48,768 nucleotides of DNA. It comes from an uncultured Bacteroidota bacterium (GTDB lineage Bacteria; Bacteroidota; Bacteroidia; Chitinophagales; Chitinophagaceae). Below are positions 16,355-24,129 of the stretch, one piece after another. The notes below the pieces were generated by a model. It made no database searches. It was given only the letters and a program-made list of their open reading frames with translations, and was not told the origin of the DNA. The stretch covers positions 1 to 48,768 of the forward strand of contig CAINOI010000032.1 in the NCBI GenBank assembly GCA_903851465.1, read 5' to 3'. Position numbers and translations under genes: made by a program. Each line of letters starts with the position of its first letter. Position 1 is the first letter of the stretch.

Positions 16355-17428
16355 ATGCAGTTTCGTAATTTTAAAATGGTCGACTACGTAGTGTATGGCC
16401 GTGGCGCTTTTAATCAAGTAGATGAAATCATCGCCCCACATCGTAAAGGTGATTTTCCAATGATATTTTTTTTAGATCATTTTTTTGAAGGAAAACCTTT
16501 GGCAGATAGGGTGCCATTAAGAGGCAAAGACAAAATAGTTTTCGTAGATGTAACCTATGAACCAAAGACAACACAGGTGGACGCTTTGGCAGCAAGTTTA
16601 AAAGCAGAATTTGGAGAAGTGAGCGGTATCATTGGTATTGGCGGCGGATCTACTTTAGATTTAGCTAAAGCCGTAGCCTTGATGATGAAAAATCCTGGTT
16701 CATCTGCAGATTACCAAGGATGGGATTTAGTAAAACAAGCAGGCGTCTATAAAGTGGGCATACCTACCTTGAGTGGAACGGGTGCAGAAGTAAGTCGTAC
16801 AACAGTGCTTACCGGACCAACGCGTAAACTAGGGATGAATTCTGACTTCACACCATTTGATCAAATTGTATTAGATCCTGAATTAACAAAGGACGCACCT
16901 GCGAACCAACGTTTTTATACAGGGATGGATTGTTATATACATTGCATTGAAAGTTTAGAAGGCACCTTCTTAAATGAGTTTAGCAAAAGTTATGGCGAAA
17001 AAGCATTAGAGCTTTGTAGAAAAGTGTTTGTAGAAAAAAATACCTGGGATGACGAATGCGATGATCAATTGATGATGGCTTCTTATGCAGGTGGTATGAG
17101 TATTGCTTATAGCCAAGTGGGTGTGGCGCATGCAGTAAGTTATGGCTTAAGCTATTTATTAGGAACAAAACATGGTATCGGAAACTGTATAGTCATGAAT
17201 CACCTTGAGGAATATTATCCAGCTGGTGTAAAAGAATTCAAGCATATGGTCGCTAAAAACAATATCGATATTCCAGTAGGGATCTGTGCTAATTTATCAG
17301 AGGAACAATTTGACGCAATGATCAATGTTTCTATAGGCATGAAACCTTTATGGGAAAATGCTTTAGGCCCTAATTGGGAAAGTATTATGACGCGTGAAAA
17401 ATTGAGAGCGCTTTATAATAAACTTTAA
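16355..17428 (+). CDS. kdnB: Iron-containing alcohol dehydrogenase family, probable Kdo 8-oxidase (KdnB-like)
   Basis: KdnB oxidises the C8 hydroxyl of Kdo to an aldehyde, which KdnA then transaminates to 8-amino-Kdo for lipopolysaccharide. The 357-aa protein has the type III (iron) alcohol dehydrogenase fold: GIGGGSTLDLAKA at 94-106, GTGAEVSRT near 141-149 and metal ligands D192, H196, H259 and H273. The N-terminus (MQFRNFKMVDYVVYGRG) resembles what I remember of the KdnB subgroup. Proximity to kdsB supports the role. KdnA, a DegT-type aminotransferase, is not in the window, so another alcohol dehydrogenase function is possible. The gene symbol is tentative. Confidence 0.7.
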   Translation: MQFRNFKMVDYVVYGRGAFNQVDEIIAPHRKGDFPMIFFLDHFFEGKPLADRVPLRGKDKIVFVDVTYEPKTTQVDALAASLKAEFGEVSGIIGIGGGSTLDLAKAVALMMKNPGSSADYQGWDLVKQAGVYKVGIPTLSGTGAEVSRTTVLTGPTRKLGMNSDFTPFDQIVLDPELTKDAPANQRFYTGMDCYIHCIESLEGTFLNEFSKSYGEKALELCRKVFVEKNTWDDECDDQLMMASYAGGMSIAYSQVGVAHAVSYGLSYLLGTKHGIGNCIVMNHLEEYYPAGVKEFKHMVAKNNIDIPVGICANLSEEQFDAMINVSIGMKPLWENALGPNWESIMTREKLRALYNKL

Positions 17429-17470
17429 TAGGACACCTAATTTTTTACTTAATAGACCAAAAGAAGCCTT

Positions 17471-18235
17471 ATGAAAAATCGTTTTTTCTATACTTTTAAA
17501 AAAATAGTATTAATGTTTTTATTCGTGTTTGTATTAAAAAACGTGAATGCAAATACGAATAGAGATACTGTACGCGTATTGTTTGTTGGAAATAGTTATA
17601 TCTTTTTTAATAATCTACCGCAGATGGTTTCATTGATATCGGATAGCTTGAACACCAAGCTTATTTGTAAGCAGTCTGTCTTTGGCGGTGCTACACTAGG
17701 AGATCATTGGAACAGCAGAAAGGGCATAAGAACTAGAGCAATTTTAGAAGAAGAAAAATTTGATATCGTTGTTATTCAAGATAATAGCATGTGGCCATTG
17801 GAACATGCAGATAGTGTTTTAATGATTGGTAAATTACTCTGCGATTTAATTAAATCTAAAAACGCAACCCCTTATATCTACAATACCTGGTCAAGAGAAT
17901 CTACGCCGCAAACTCAGTCTGCGATTAATAAGACATATGAATCATTAGCCCTTCAAACACAATCGGTACTAGTTCCTGTCGGATCCATTTGGGCGGAAGC
18001 TAAAGCACAAAAACCTACGGTGCAATTGTACATGAGTGATGATTCCCATCCATCTTGGCATGGTACTTTTTTAACAGCATTAAGTTTTGTGAAAAAAATA
18101 ACTGGCACTTTACCCACTAGATACAAGTCAATGTATAATTATCCTGCCATGGATAAAGAAAATATATTTATAATGTGGATGCCGCAGGATGACGTTTTCT
18201 TTTATGACAAAATAGTTAAAAACTATTTTAAATAG
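17471..18235 (+). CDS. Secreted SGNH/GDSL-type hydrolase
   Basis: Predicted exported esterase or lipase-like hydrolase; substrate unknown, with carbohydrate esters being plausible. The 254-aa protein starts with a signal peptide (about residues 1-28). It has a GNS block I in VLFVGNSYIFF (about 37-47, Ser42 as probable nucleophile), a glycine in FGGATLGDHW (block II region), and the C-terminal Asp/His block SDDSHPSWHG (about 189-198). The gene is 42 bp after kdnB on the same strand and may be co-transcribed. It converges with nfu, and the intervening 58 bp hold several complementary AATAGTT/AACTATT arms. Confidence 0.78.
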   Translation: MKNRFFYTFKKIVLMFLFVFVLKNVNANTNRDTVRVLFVGNSYIFFNNLPQMVSLISDSLNTKLICKQSVFGGATLGDHWNSRKGIRTRAILEEEKFDIVVIQDNSMWPLEHADSVLMIGKLLCDLIKSKNATPYIYNTWSRESTPQTQSAINKTYESLALQTQSVLVPVGSIWAEAKAQKPTVQLYMSDDSHPSWHGTFLTALSFVKKITGTLPTRYKSMYNYPAMDKENIFIMWMPQDDVFFYDKIVKNYFK

Positions 18236-18268
18236 TTTAGAAACCCTGCTTAATAAAATTAAACTATT
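18211..18268. repeat. Alternating AATAGTT/AACTATT arms at a convergent gene end
   Basis: Complementary arms occur at 18211-18217 (AATAGTT), 18221-18227 (AACTATT), 18231-18238 (AATAGTTT) and 18261-18268 (AAACTATT), spanning the last codons of the SGNH gene, the spacer and the last codons of nfu. They could form alternative hairpins and serve as a bidirectional stop. No T-tract of usual length is present. Confidence 0.35.
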
Positions 18269-18863
18269 CTGCCTCAGCGACCACTTCTTTCACTTCAGGA
18301 ATCATGCGCTTCATCATGCCTTCGATACCTGCTTTAAGAGTGACCATGCTGGATGGGCAACCGCTACAAGAGCCTTGTAACATTAAGTTGACGATACCTT
18401 CCTTATAACTTTTAAACTGAATTGCACCGCCATCCATTTCAACCGCTGGCTTTACATAGTTTTCTAATAATTCTTTCACGCGCTTAACAACATCATCGTC
18501 ATCGGCAGAAACGACATTGGTTGCTTCTTGTTTCATCTTAGCAACTTCATCTTCGTTCACAACCACACCACCTGCTTCTAAATATTCTTTCAAAAATGTT
18601 TTGATGGTAGGAATCACATCCTGCCAATCTTCTGTATCATTTGTTTTTGTAAGGGTCACAAAATTGCTAGCGATAAAAACACTTTTTATAAAAGGAAAGC
18701 TAAACAATTCTTTCGCCAACGGAGAAGCAGTAGCCAAAGCTTCTTCTGCGACATCTAAACTTTTTCCTGGATACAGTAGTTTGTTCGCCACAAACTTCAT
18801 GGTTTCTGGGTTTGGCGTCATTTCTGTATAAATGCTCACGATGGTATTGCCTGTTGTAATCAT
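18264..18863 (-). CDS. NifU-family Fe-S cluster scaffold/carrier (Nfu)
   Basis: Delivers Fe-S clusters to apo-enzymes. The 199-aa cytoplasmic protein has two parts. The N-terminal Nfu_N domain (about 8-95) begins with the typical TEMTPNPETMKFVANK. The C-terminal NifU domain (about 125-195) has the cluster-binding GSCSGCPSS motif, with C166 and C169. A charged linker lies between them. A -7 box at 18889-18896 gives a leader of about 22 nt. No suf or isc genes are adjacent. Family assignment is firm; client proteins are unknown. Confidence 0.92.
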   Translation of the reverse strand: MITTGNTIVSIYTEMTPNPETMKFVANKLLYPGKSLDVAEEALATASPLAKELFSFPFIKSVFIASNFVTLTKTNDTEDWQDVIPTIKTFLKEYLEAGGVVVNEDEVAKMKQEATNVVSADDDDVVKRVKELLENYVKPAVEMDGGAIQFKSYKEGIVNLMLQGSCSGCPSSMVTLKAGIEGMMKRMIPEVKEVVAEAE

Positions 18864-18888
18864 AATTGCTTTTTTAATCAGTCCAGAG

Positions 18889-18896
18889 CAAAAATA
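18889..18896 (-). promoter_or_regulatory. -7 promoter box of nfu
   Basis: Minus-strand TATTTTTG matches TAnnTTTG; the expected start is about 22 nt before the nfu ATG. Confidence 0.55.
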
Positions 18897-19009
18897 ATCA
18901 AAATGAATGGCTTGCTAGCCCAAGAAGGGGCATAAAAGCGTTATTTTTCCGATATCGAAAAACAATTTATAGCTCGATTACAAATGTTAGACAGAAACGC
19001 TCAACTATT

Positions 19010-21343
19010 TTAACTAGGGATGATGCTTAGTTTAGCATAGTTCAACATGATCTTCTTCTCGCCATTCAAATCAAAAAGGATATTGGCTATAGGGTTATGT
19101 GCCGAGCCCTCAATGGTTTTAATGATCCCAAAACCAAATTTTTGATGCTCTACTTTCATGCCCTCTTCTAGTGCAGTTGGGTCGGCAGCGGTAAAATTGG
19201 CCGAAGGAATGTGGTTTTTATTAAGGGTACTTGGAGGTGTGACTGGTAAATAGCTAGGCTTACTACTGGCGACGCTGCTTCCAGTACTTGGCTTGTTATA
19301 ACCCGCCTTGTTGCCGCCATGCATTCTATCGTAGGCGCTACCCCATCCACTTGATTGGTTTCTTGCACCACCACCCGCACTCGATTTATCTAGTTTTTCT
19401 TCTGGCATTTCCTCAATGAACCTACTAGGGTCATTTTGTACCAGTTGGCCAAAGCGATACCTCGAGTTGGCATAGCTCAACCATAAATGTTTTTTCGCAC
19501 GAGTAACAGCAACATAAAACAATCTCCTTTCTTCTTCTAATTCCTCTCTTGTATTGACGCTCATGCCACTTGGAAATAATGTTTCTTCCAATCCTACCAC
19601 AAAAACACAATCAAATTCCAATCCTTTTGCGGCGTGAACGGTCATTAATTTTACAGTGTCTTCGTTGCCCGTGTCGTTGTCTGCATCTGTAATCAGCGTA
19701 ATCTGTTGCAAATAAGAGCCTAAACTTTTATCACCTAGTTCACCGTCATCATTGCTAGGACTTTCTGTCCACTCTTTAATAGAGTTCAATAATTCTTGTA
19801 CGTTTTCATAACGCGCTAAACCTTCGGTAGACTTGTCGTTGAAAAGCTCTTTAATGATATTGGTGCTTTTGCCCACCTGCACTGCTACATCGTAGGCGTT
19901 ATTTTTAGTTAAGAGATTTTGAAAATATTTCACCATCGTGACAAACTCTTCTATTGAATTGAGTGTGCCTGCTTTAAAACCAAATCCTTTTGCCTTTTCT
20001 AGCACTTCAAAAAAAGTAATATTTTGTTCACTTGCAATGACTAAACATTTTTCCACTGTTGTTTTACCAATCCCCCTAACAGGATAATTGATAATTCTTT
20101 TTAAGCCTTCCTCGTCTTTTGTATTGGCAATGACGCGTAAGTAAGCAATAAAATCTTTGACTTCCTTTCTTTGATAGAAGCTAAGTCCACCATAGATCTT
20201 ATAAGCAATCCCTGTTCTTCTTAAGCTTTCCTCAAAAGACCTTGACTGGGCATTGGTCCTATATAAAATAGCAAAATCTTTATTGTAAAAATGATTTCTT
20301 AATTTATTTTCTTGGATACTATCTGCAACAAATTTTCCTTCATCATTGTCCGTCATCGTACGAACCAACTTAATTTTATCGCCCTCATCGTTGTCGGTCC
20401 AAAGTTCTTTTGGAATTTGACCTTTATTATTTTTGATTACATAGTTAGCGACTTCGATGATCGACTTACTACTTCTATAATTTTGTTCTAGCTTGACCAA
20501 CTTAACATCGTCATAGTCTTTCTGAAACTGTAAAATGTTTTCGATGGTGGCACCACGAAAACTATAAATACTTTGTGCGTCATCACCAACCACACAAAGA
20601 TTTTCATGAACAGCTGCAAGTAGTTTAGCAATTTGATACTGTACCGGATTGGTATCCTGGTACTCATCAATTAAAATATATTTGAACTTATGTTGATACT
20701 TGTGAAGCACTTCTGGAAAGTCACGCAAGAGTTCATGCATTTTAAAAAGTAAGTCATCAAAATCCATTGCCCCGCTTTTAAAACAACGAGCGACATAACT
20801 TGCATAAATTTCCGCAATTTGAGGACGATTGGATCTAGCATCTTCTTGCTTCAAAAAATTGTCCATCGCATATTCACTAGGACCCACTAAAGCGTTTTTG
20901 GCAGACGAGATACGATTGTGTACAATATTGGGTTTGTATAATTTATCATCTAAACCCATATCATTGATTACCTGCTTTAAAACGGATCTAGAATCGTCGG
21001 TATCATAGATTGTAAAGCTTTGAGGATAGCCCAACTTAGCAGCTTCTGCTCTTAAAATACGCGCAAATACGCTGTGGAAAGTGCCAATGTATAAGTTACG
21101 AGCTTCAGTGTTGCCAAGTGCTTTTTCGACCCTTTCTTTCATTTCGGCAGCGGCCTTATTGGTAAAAGTAAGCGCCAAGATATTAAAGGAGTCCACCCCA
21201 CTATGCATTAAGTGCGCAATACGAGAGGTCAATACTTTTGTTTTACCACTTCCCGCTCCGGCAATAATCATCAAAGGCCCTTTAAGGTGAAGCACGGCCT
21301 CTCTTTGTTGTTCATTTAATCCGTTTAAATACGCTTGTTGCAT
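19010..21343 (-). CDS. UvrD/PcrA-family superfamily 1 DNA helicase
   Basis: 3'-5' DNA helicase acting in excision repair, mismatch repair and removal of RecA or transcription complexes. The 777-aa protein has the complete SF1A set: QREAVLH with Walker A AGAGSGKTKV (28-37), LTFTNKAAAEM, DEYQDTNPVQY (motif II), GDDAQSIYSFRGA (motif III), LEQNYRSS (motif IV), TVHAAKGLEFDCVFV (motif V) and VAVTRAKKHL (motif VI). A glycine/serine-rich low-complexity linker precedes a C-terminal Tudor-like domain (EGMKVEHQKFGFGIIKTIEG), as in PcrA. PcrA or UvrD naming is equally possible. The -7 box variant TATCTTCG ends 5 bases before the ATG. Confidence 0.95.
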   Translation of the reverse strand: MQQAYLNGLNEQQREAVLHLKGPLMIIAGAGSGKTKVLTSRIAHLMHSGVDSFNILALTFTNKAAAEMKERVEKALGNTEARNLYIGTFHSVFARILRAEAAKLGYPQSFTIYDTDDSRSVLKQVINDMGLDDKLYKPNIVHNRISSAKNALVGPSEYAMDNFLKQEDARSNRPQIAEIYASYVARCFKSGAMDFDDLLFKMHELLRDFPEVLHKYQHKFKYILIDEYQDTNPVQYQIAKLLAAVHENLCVVGDDAQSIYSFRGATIENILQFQKDYDDVKLVKLEQNYRSSKSIIEVANYVIKNNKGQIPKELWTDNDEGDKIKLVRTMTDNDEGKFVADSIQENKLRNHFYNKDFAILYRTNAQSRSFEESLRRTGIAYKIYGGLSFYQRKEVKDFIAYLRVIANTKDEEGLKRIINYPVRGIGKTTVEKCLVIASEQNITFFEVLEKAKGFGFKAGTLNSIEEFVTMVKYFQNLLTKNNAYDVAVQVGKSTNIIKELFNDKSTEGLARYENVQELLNSIKEWTESPSNDDGELGDKSLGSYLQQITLITDADNDTGNEDTVKLMTVHAAKGLEFDCVFVVGLEETLFPSGMSVNTREELEEERRLFYVAVTRAKKHLWLSYANSRYRFGQLVQNDPSRFIEEMPEEKLDKSSAGGGARNQSSGWGSAYDRMHGGNKAGYNKPSTGSSVASSKPSYLPVTPPSTLNKNHIPSANFTAADPTALEEGMKVEHQKFGFGIIKTIEGSAHNPIANILFDLNGEKKIMLNYAKLSIIPS

Positions 21344-21347
21344 CCTG

Positions 21348-21355
21348 CGAAGATA
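21348..21355 (-). promoter_or_regulatory. Putative -7 box of the uvrD/pcrA gene (near-leaderless)
   Basis: Minus-strand TATCTTCG differs from TAnnTTTG by one base (C for T). It ends 5 bases before the start codon, so the predicted leader is about one base. The same TATCTTC core precedes recA. Confidence 0.4.
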
Positions 21356-21427
21356 CGTTTACTTGATGCAATTATAAAGCAAGTGGAAAACTAAAAAGGA
21401 TAAAAGCACTTTTAAAAACAAGGACAC

Positions 21428-21456
21428 AAAAAAAGGGCACCTGTTGAAGGGTGCCC
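21428..21456 (-). terminator. Rho-independent terminator of the OmpA-family gene
   Basis: On the minus strand, GGGCACC and GGTGCCC form a 7-bp GC-rich stem followed by seven T (21434 to 21428). It lies about 60 bp after the stop codon at 21516. Confidence 0.9.
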
Positions 21457-21515
21457 TGTAAAATCTTGATAGAAAGTTAAATCAATCTTTCAAAAGAGAA
21501 AAATTGTTTTAAAGA

Positions 21516-22406
21516 CTACTTGTTCTCTAATAATTTAAAGAATTGATCTAATTGAGGTAAGATTACAATTCTTGTTCTTCTGTTTTTAGCTCTGTTTTCA
21601 GCATTGTCATTACCTACCACTGGCGCATATTCACCTCTACCAGCTGCTGTCATACGCTTAGGATCTAAACCATAAGTGTCTTGTAAAATACGCACCACTG
21701 TGGTTGCACGCTTTACAGATAAATCCCAGTTGTCTTCTAATACAGAACCATTGTCTAATAATTGCTTAGAATCTGTATGTCCTTCCACCATAAATTCGAT
21801 AGATGGCTGTGCTGCTAATACTTTAGCTACTTTGCCTAATACAGATTTAGCTTTGTCTGTAATATTAAAGCTTCCGCTTTTGAATAATAATTTATCAGAA
21901 ATATCAACGTATACTACGCCTTTGTCTACTTTCACATTTACATCTTCGTCATTTAAGTCGCCTAATACACCTTTCAAGTTCATCACCAAATTCATGTTGA
22001 TAGAATCCTTGCGTGCCATAGAGCTTTGTAAGCCTTGAATATAAAGGTCTTTCGATCCAATATTATCTAAAGACTTCTTGATACTTTCTGCTTGTGCACC
22101 TGTTACAACAGACATGTCCTTCAATTGACTTAAAACTACATTGTTGTTTTCTTTTAAAAAGTCGATTTGCTTATTTAAATCAGCAACTTGATTTTCTAAA
22201 GCTTTTCTTTCAGCAGCAGTTTTATCTACCTCATTTTTAGCTTTTGAAGTTGCGTCTTGAGCATCACGGTATTTGGTTTGAAGATCAGCGTATGCGCCAT
22301 TCAATTCACCATATTTAGTTTCTGCCTCTTGTAATTTTTTAGGGCTAACGCAAGAGAAAGCACCTAAGCTTATAAGAGCCAGCGCTAAAAAAATTTTACT
22401 TTTCAT
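21516..22406 (-). CDS. OmpA-family peptidoglycan-binding outer-membrane lipoprotein
   Basis: Predicted envelope-stabilising lipoprotein that links the outer membrane to peptidoglycan. The 296-aa protein begins with a lipoprotein signal peptide whose probable lipidated cysteine is C19 (GAFSC). Next comes a long alpha-helical coiled-coil region (about 28-95, rich in E, K, Q, D and A). A C-terminal OmpA domain (about 165-290) carries EGHTDSKQ and the NRAKNRRTRIVI motif that contacts diaminopimelate. No beta-barrel segment is visible, so it is not a classical porin-type OmpA. It is monocistronic, with its own -7 box (22451-22458, leader about 41 nt) and terminator. Confidence 0.9.
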   Translation of the reverse strand: MKSKIFLALALISLGAFSCVSPKKLQEAETKYGELNGAYADLQTKYRDAQDATSKAKNEVDKTAAERKALENQVADLNKQIDFLKENNNVVLSQLKDMSVVTGAQAESIKKSLDNIGSKDLYIQGLQSSMARKDSINMNLVMNLKGVLGDLNDEDVNVKVDKGVVYVDISDKLLFKSGSFNITDKAKSVLGKVAKVLAAQPSIEFMVEGHTDSKQLLDNGSVLEDNWDLSVKRATTVVRILQDTYGLDPKRMTAAGRGEYAPVVGNDNAENRAKNRRTRIVILPQLDQFFKLLENK

Positions 22407-22450
22407 GTTAAGTCTGTTTTTATAAATGAATAATCAAGTTATTGCTGTGA

Positions 22451-22458
22451 CAAAAATA
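22451..22458 (-). promoter_or_regulatory. -7 promoter box of the OmpA-family gene
   Basis: Minus-strand TATTTTTG matches TAnnTTTG; the predicted leader is about 41 nt. Confidence 0.55.
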
Positions 22459-22476
22459 GGAAACTACGGCATAGGA

Positions 22477-22507
22477 ATAAAACAAAAATGAAAAATCACT
22501 TCATTTT
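22477..22507 (-). terminator. Hairpin terminator of the glycosyltransferase-mnmH-acyltransferase operon
   Basis: Minus-strand AAAATGAA and TTCATTTT form an 8-bp stem with a 7-base loop, overlapping the stop codon at 22506-22508. The following bases read TGTTTTATT. The stem is AT-rich, so termination strength is uncertain. Confidence 0.55.
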
Positions 22508-23072
22508 AACAAACAATATCGTCTGTGATGCCATATTCGGGAACATAGCCCTCAAATTGTTTATAAAAATTGACGATGGAGCGCAAATCGGCAGATTCGT
22601 TATTGCTGGTATAGAAAGGTTCGGCAAACACTACGCGTCTTTTGCCAAAATCAAAGCCCACCATCAAAATGGGTACTCCAGCGTTTTTAGCGATATGGTA
22701 AAAGCCGGTTCGAAATTTAAGGACTTTAGTTCTCGTGCCTTCCGGGGAAAGTGCAATATGAAAACGTTCATTTTTGCGGTATAAGGCCACTACCTGTTCT
22801 ACCATATTGTTCTTTTTGCGTCGATCCACCGGATGACCCCCTAAAAGTCGAAAAAACCACCCAGTAATGGGGTTAAAAAGCTCTTTTTTACCTAAAAACT
22901 GCACAAATTCAAAATGCATTTTTTTGCGTACCGCCAAACCAAGAAAAAAATCCACACTGTGGGTGTGTGGTCCCGCAATAATCACAGATTGCTTTAAAGC
23001 ATAAGGAAAATGACCTTCTGTTCTCCAGCCCCTCACCGTAAAAAACCACCAAGCTAAAAATTGCTGTAACAT
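22506..23072 (-). CDS. Small 1-acylglycerol-3-phosphate acyltransferase-like protein
   Basis: PlsC-family acyltransferase, probably acting on a lysophospholipid or another lipid acceptor at the inner membrane. The 188-aa protein is short for the family but complete in motifs. These are HTHSVD (H36 to D41, an H-x4-D catalytic pair), GKKELF (60-66 region), GGHPVDRRKK and SPEGTRTK (109-116). There is one N-terminal hydrophobic stretch only. It is the third gene of an operon, 9 bp behind mnmH. It differs from the acyltransferase at 1258-2133 (H-x5-D). Its natural acyl acceptor is not evident. Confidence 0.83.
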   Translation of the reverse strand: MLQQFLAWWFFTVRGWRTEGHFPYALKQSVIIAGPHTHSVDFFLGLAVRKKMHFEFVQFLGKKELFNPITGWFFRLLGGHPVDRRKKNNMVEQVVALYRKNERFHIALSPEGTRTKVLKFRTGFYHIAKNAGVPILMVGFDFGKRRVVFAEPFYTSNNESADLRSIVNFYKQFEGYVPEYGITDDIVC

Positions 23073-23081
23073 AAAATAGAA

Positions 23082-24128
23082 TTAAAGATGCATGATTAGG
23101 CCTGCGTTATGAATTGGATTGACCTCTAAAGCTACTAACTTATCTGTTTTCAACTTTGGAATAGCTGCAGTTTCGAGATTTTTTAAATAGACCTTATCAT
23201 AATATTTCAATAAAATAGAAAAAGCCCCTTCGATATTGTTTTCAACCAATAAATTCACCACTGTTTTTGTCTCTAATCCCCCCAAACGTTTTTGAATTCT
23301 CAAAGTTGCTGCAATTAAATCAGCGACTGCAAACTTGCCATAAGCTTGAACGATAAATTGCAAACGAGATTCAAAGGGAATATCAATAAAATAGCAAATA
23401 CTGTTTCGTAAGGTTTTAAAAAAAGTGATTGGCAACATATTTGTGCCTATTCTTTGACTTTCGTCTTCTATCCAAAAATAGGGATGTTGTAAACTCGTAT
23501 TCAATAAAGCGTCCGCTAAATTATTTTCAAATTGCTCTTGAGTTGCTTGTTCATTTTGTCCTAGTGCACCAAATGCAGATCCTTTATGATTGGCCAACCC
23601 TTCTAAATCAATGACAGGGATTTTACTTTTTTGTAGTTGTAAAAGTATTTCTGTTTTTCCTGATCCGGTATATCCACCCAATACTTTCATTGAATAATTT
23701 TTTTCGAACTGCGCTAAAACCCAATTCCGGTAAGCCTTGTAGCCTCCTGTAAGTTGTTCCGTTTGAAAACCATATAAATCTAATAACCAAGCAACTGCAG
23801 CACTTCGCATACCGCCTCTCCAACAGTGAACTAAAATTGTTGGCTTCTTGTCATTTGTTTTTTCGTACGCATTAACCCAACCTTCCACTTGCTCAATCAT
23901 GTCTTGCATCTTGGTGCCAAAAAAAGGAAGCCCTAATTTTATTGCAGCAGCTCTACTTTTTTGTTTATAGGTGGTGCCAATTTGTGCACGTTCTTCATCG
24001 CTAAAAAGTGGGAGTGAAAAAGCAGTAGGAATATGAGCATGTACATACTCTCCAGGACTTCTAACATCAATGATTAAATAGTTGGATAAATTGTCAAAAA
24101 CCCCTGCTCCTGTTTTTTGTACAGCCAT
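23082..24128 (-). CDS. mnmH: tRNA 2-selenouridine synthase (rhodanese-P-loop protein MnmH/SelU)
   Basis: Replaces sulfur of 5-substituted 2-thiouridine at the wobble position of some tRNAs by selenium, via a geranylated intermediate. The 348-aa protein has the diagnostic fusion: a rhodanese domain (about 5-140) with active C102 in HCWRGGMRS, then a P-loop domain with GGYTGSGKT at 151-159. It lies between a glycosyltransferase gene (1 bp gap) and an acyltransferase gene (9 bp gap). The selenium donor needs SelD, which is not in this window. If selD is missing genome-wide, the enzyme may only geranylate. Confidence 0.93.
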   Translation of the reverse strand: MAVQKTGAGVFDNLSNYLIIDVRSPGEYVHAHIPTAFSLPLFSDEERAQIGTTYKQKSRAAAIKLGLPFFGTKMQDMIEQVEGWVNAYEKTNDKKPTILVHCWRGGMRSAAVAWLLDLYGFQTEQLTGGYKAYRNWVLAQFEKNYSMKVLGGYTGSGKTEILLQLQKSKIPVIDLEGLANHKGSAFGALGQNEQATQEQFENNLADALLNTSLQHPYFWIEDESQRIGTNMLPITFFKTLRNSICYFIDIPFESRLQFIVQAYGKFAVADLIAATLRIQKRLGGLETKTVVNLLVENNIEGAFSILLKYYDKVYLKNLETAAIPKLKTDKLVALEVNPIHNAGLIMHL

Positions 24129-24129
24129 G

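Noticed and set aside
22488..22784. 98-codon plus-strand frame inside the small acyltransferase gene
   Set aside because: Antisense shadow of a gene with intact catalytic motifs; it starts inside the terminator hairpin.
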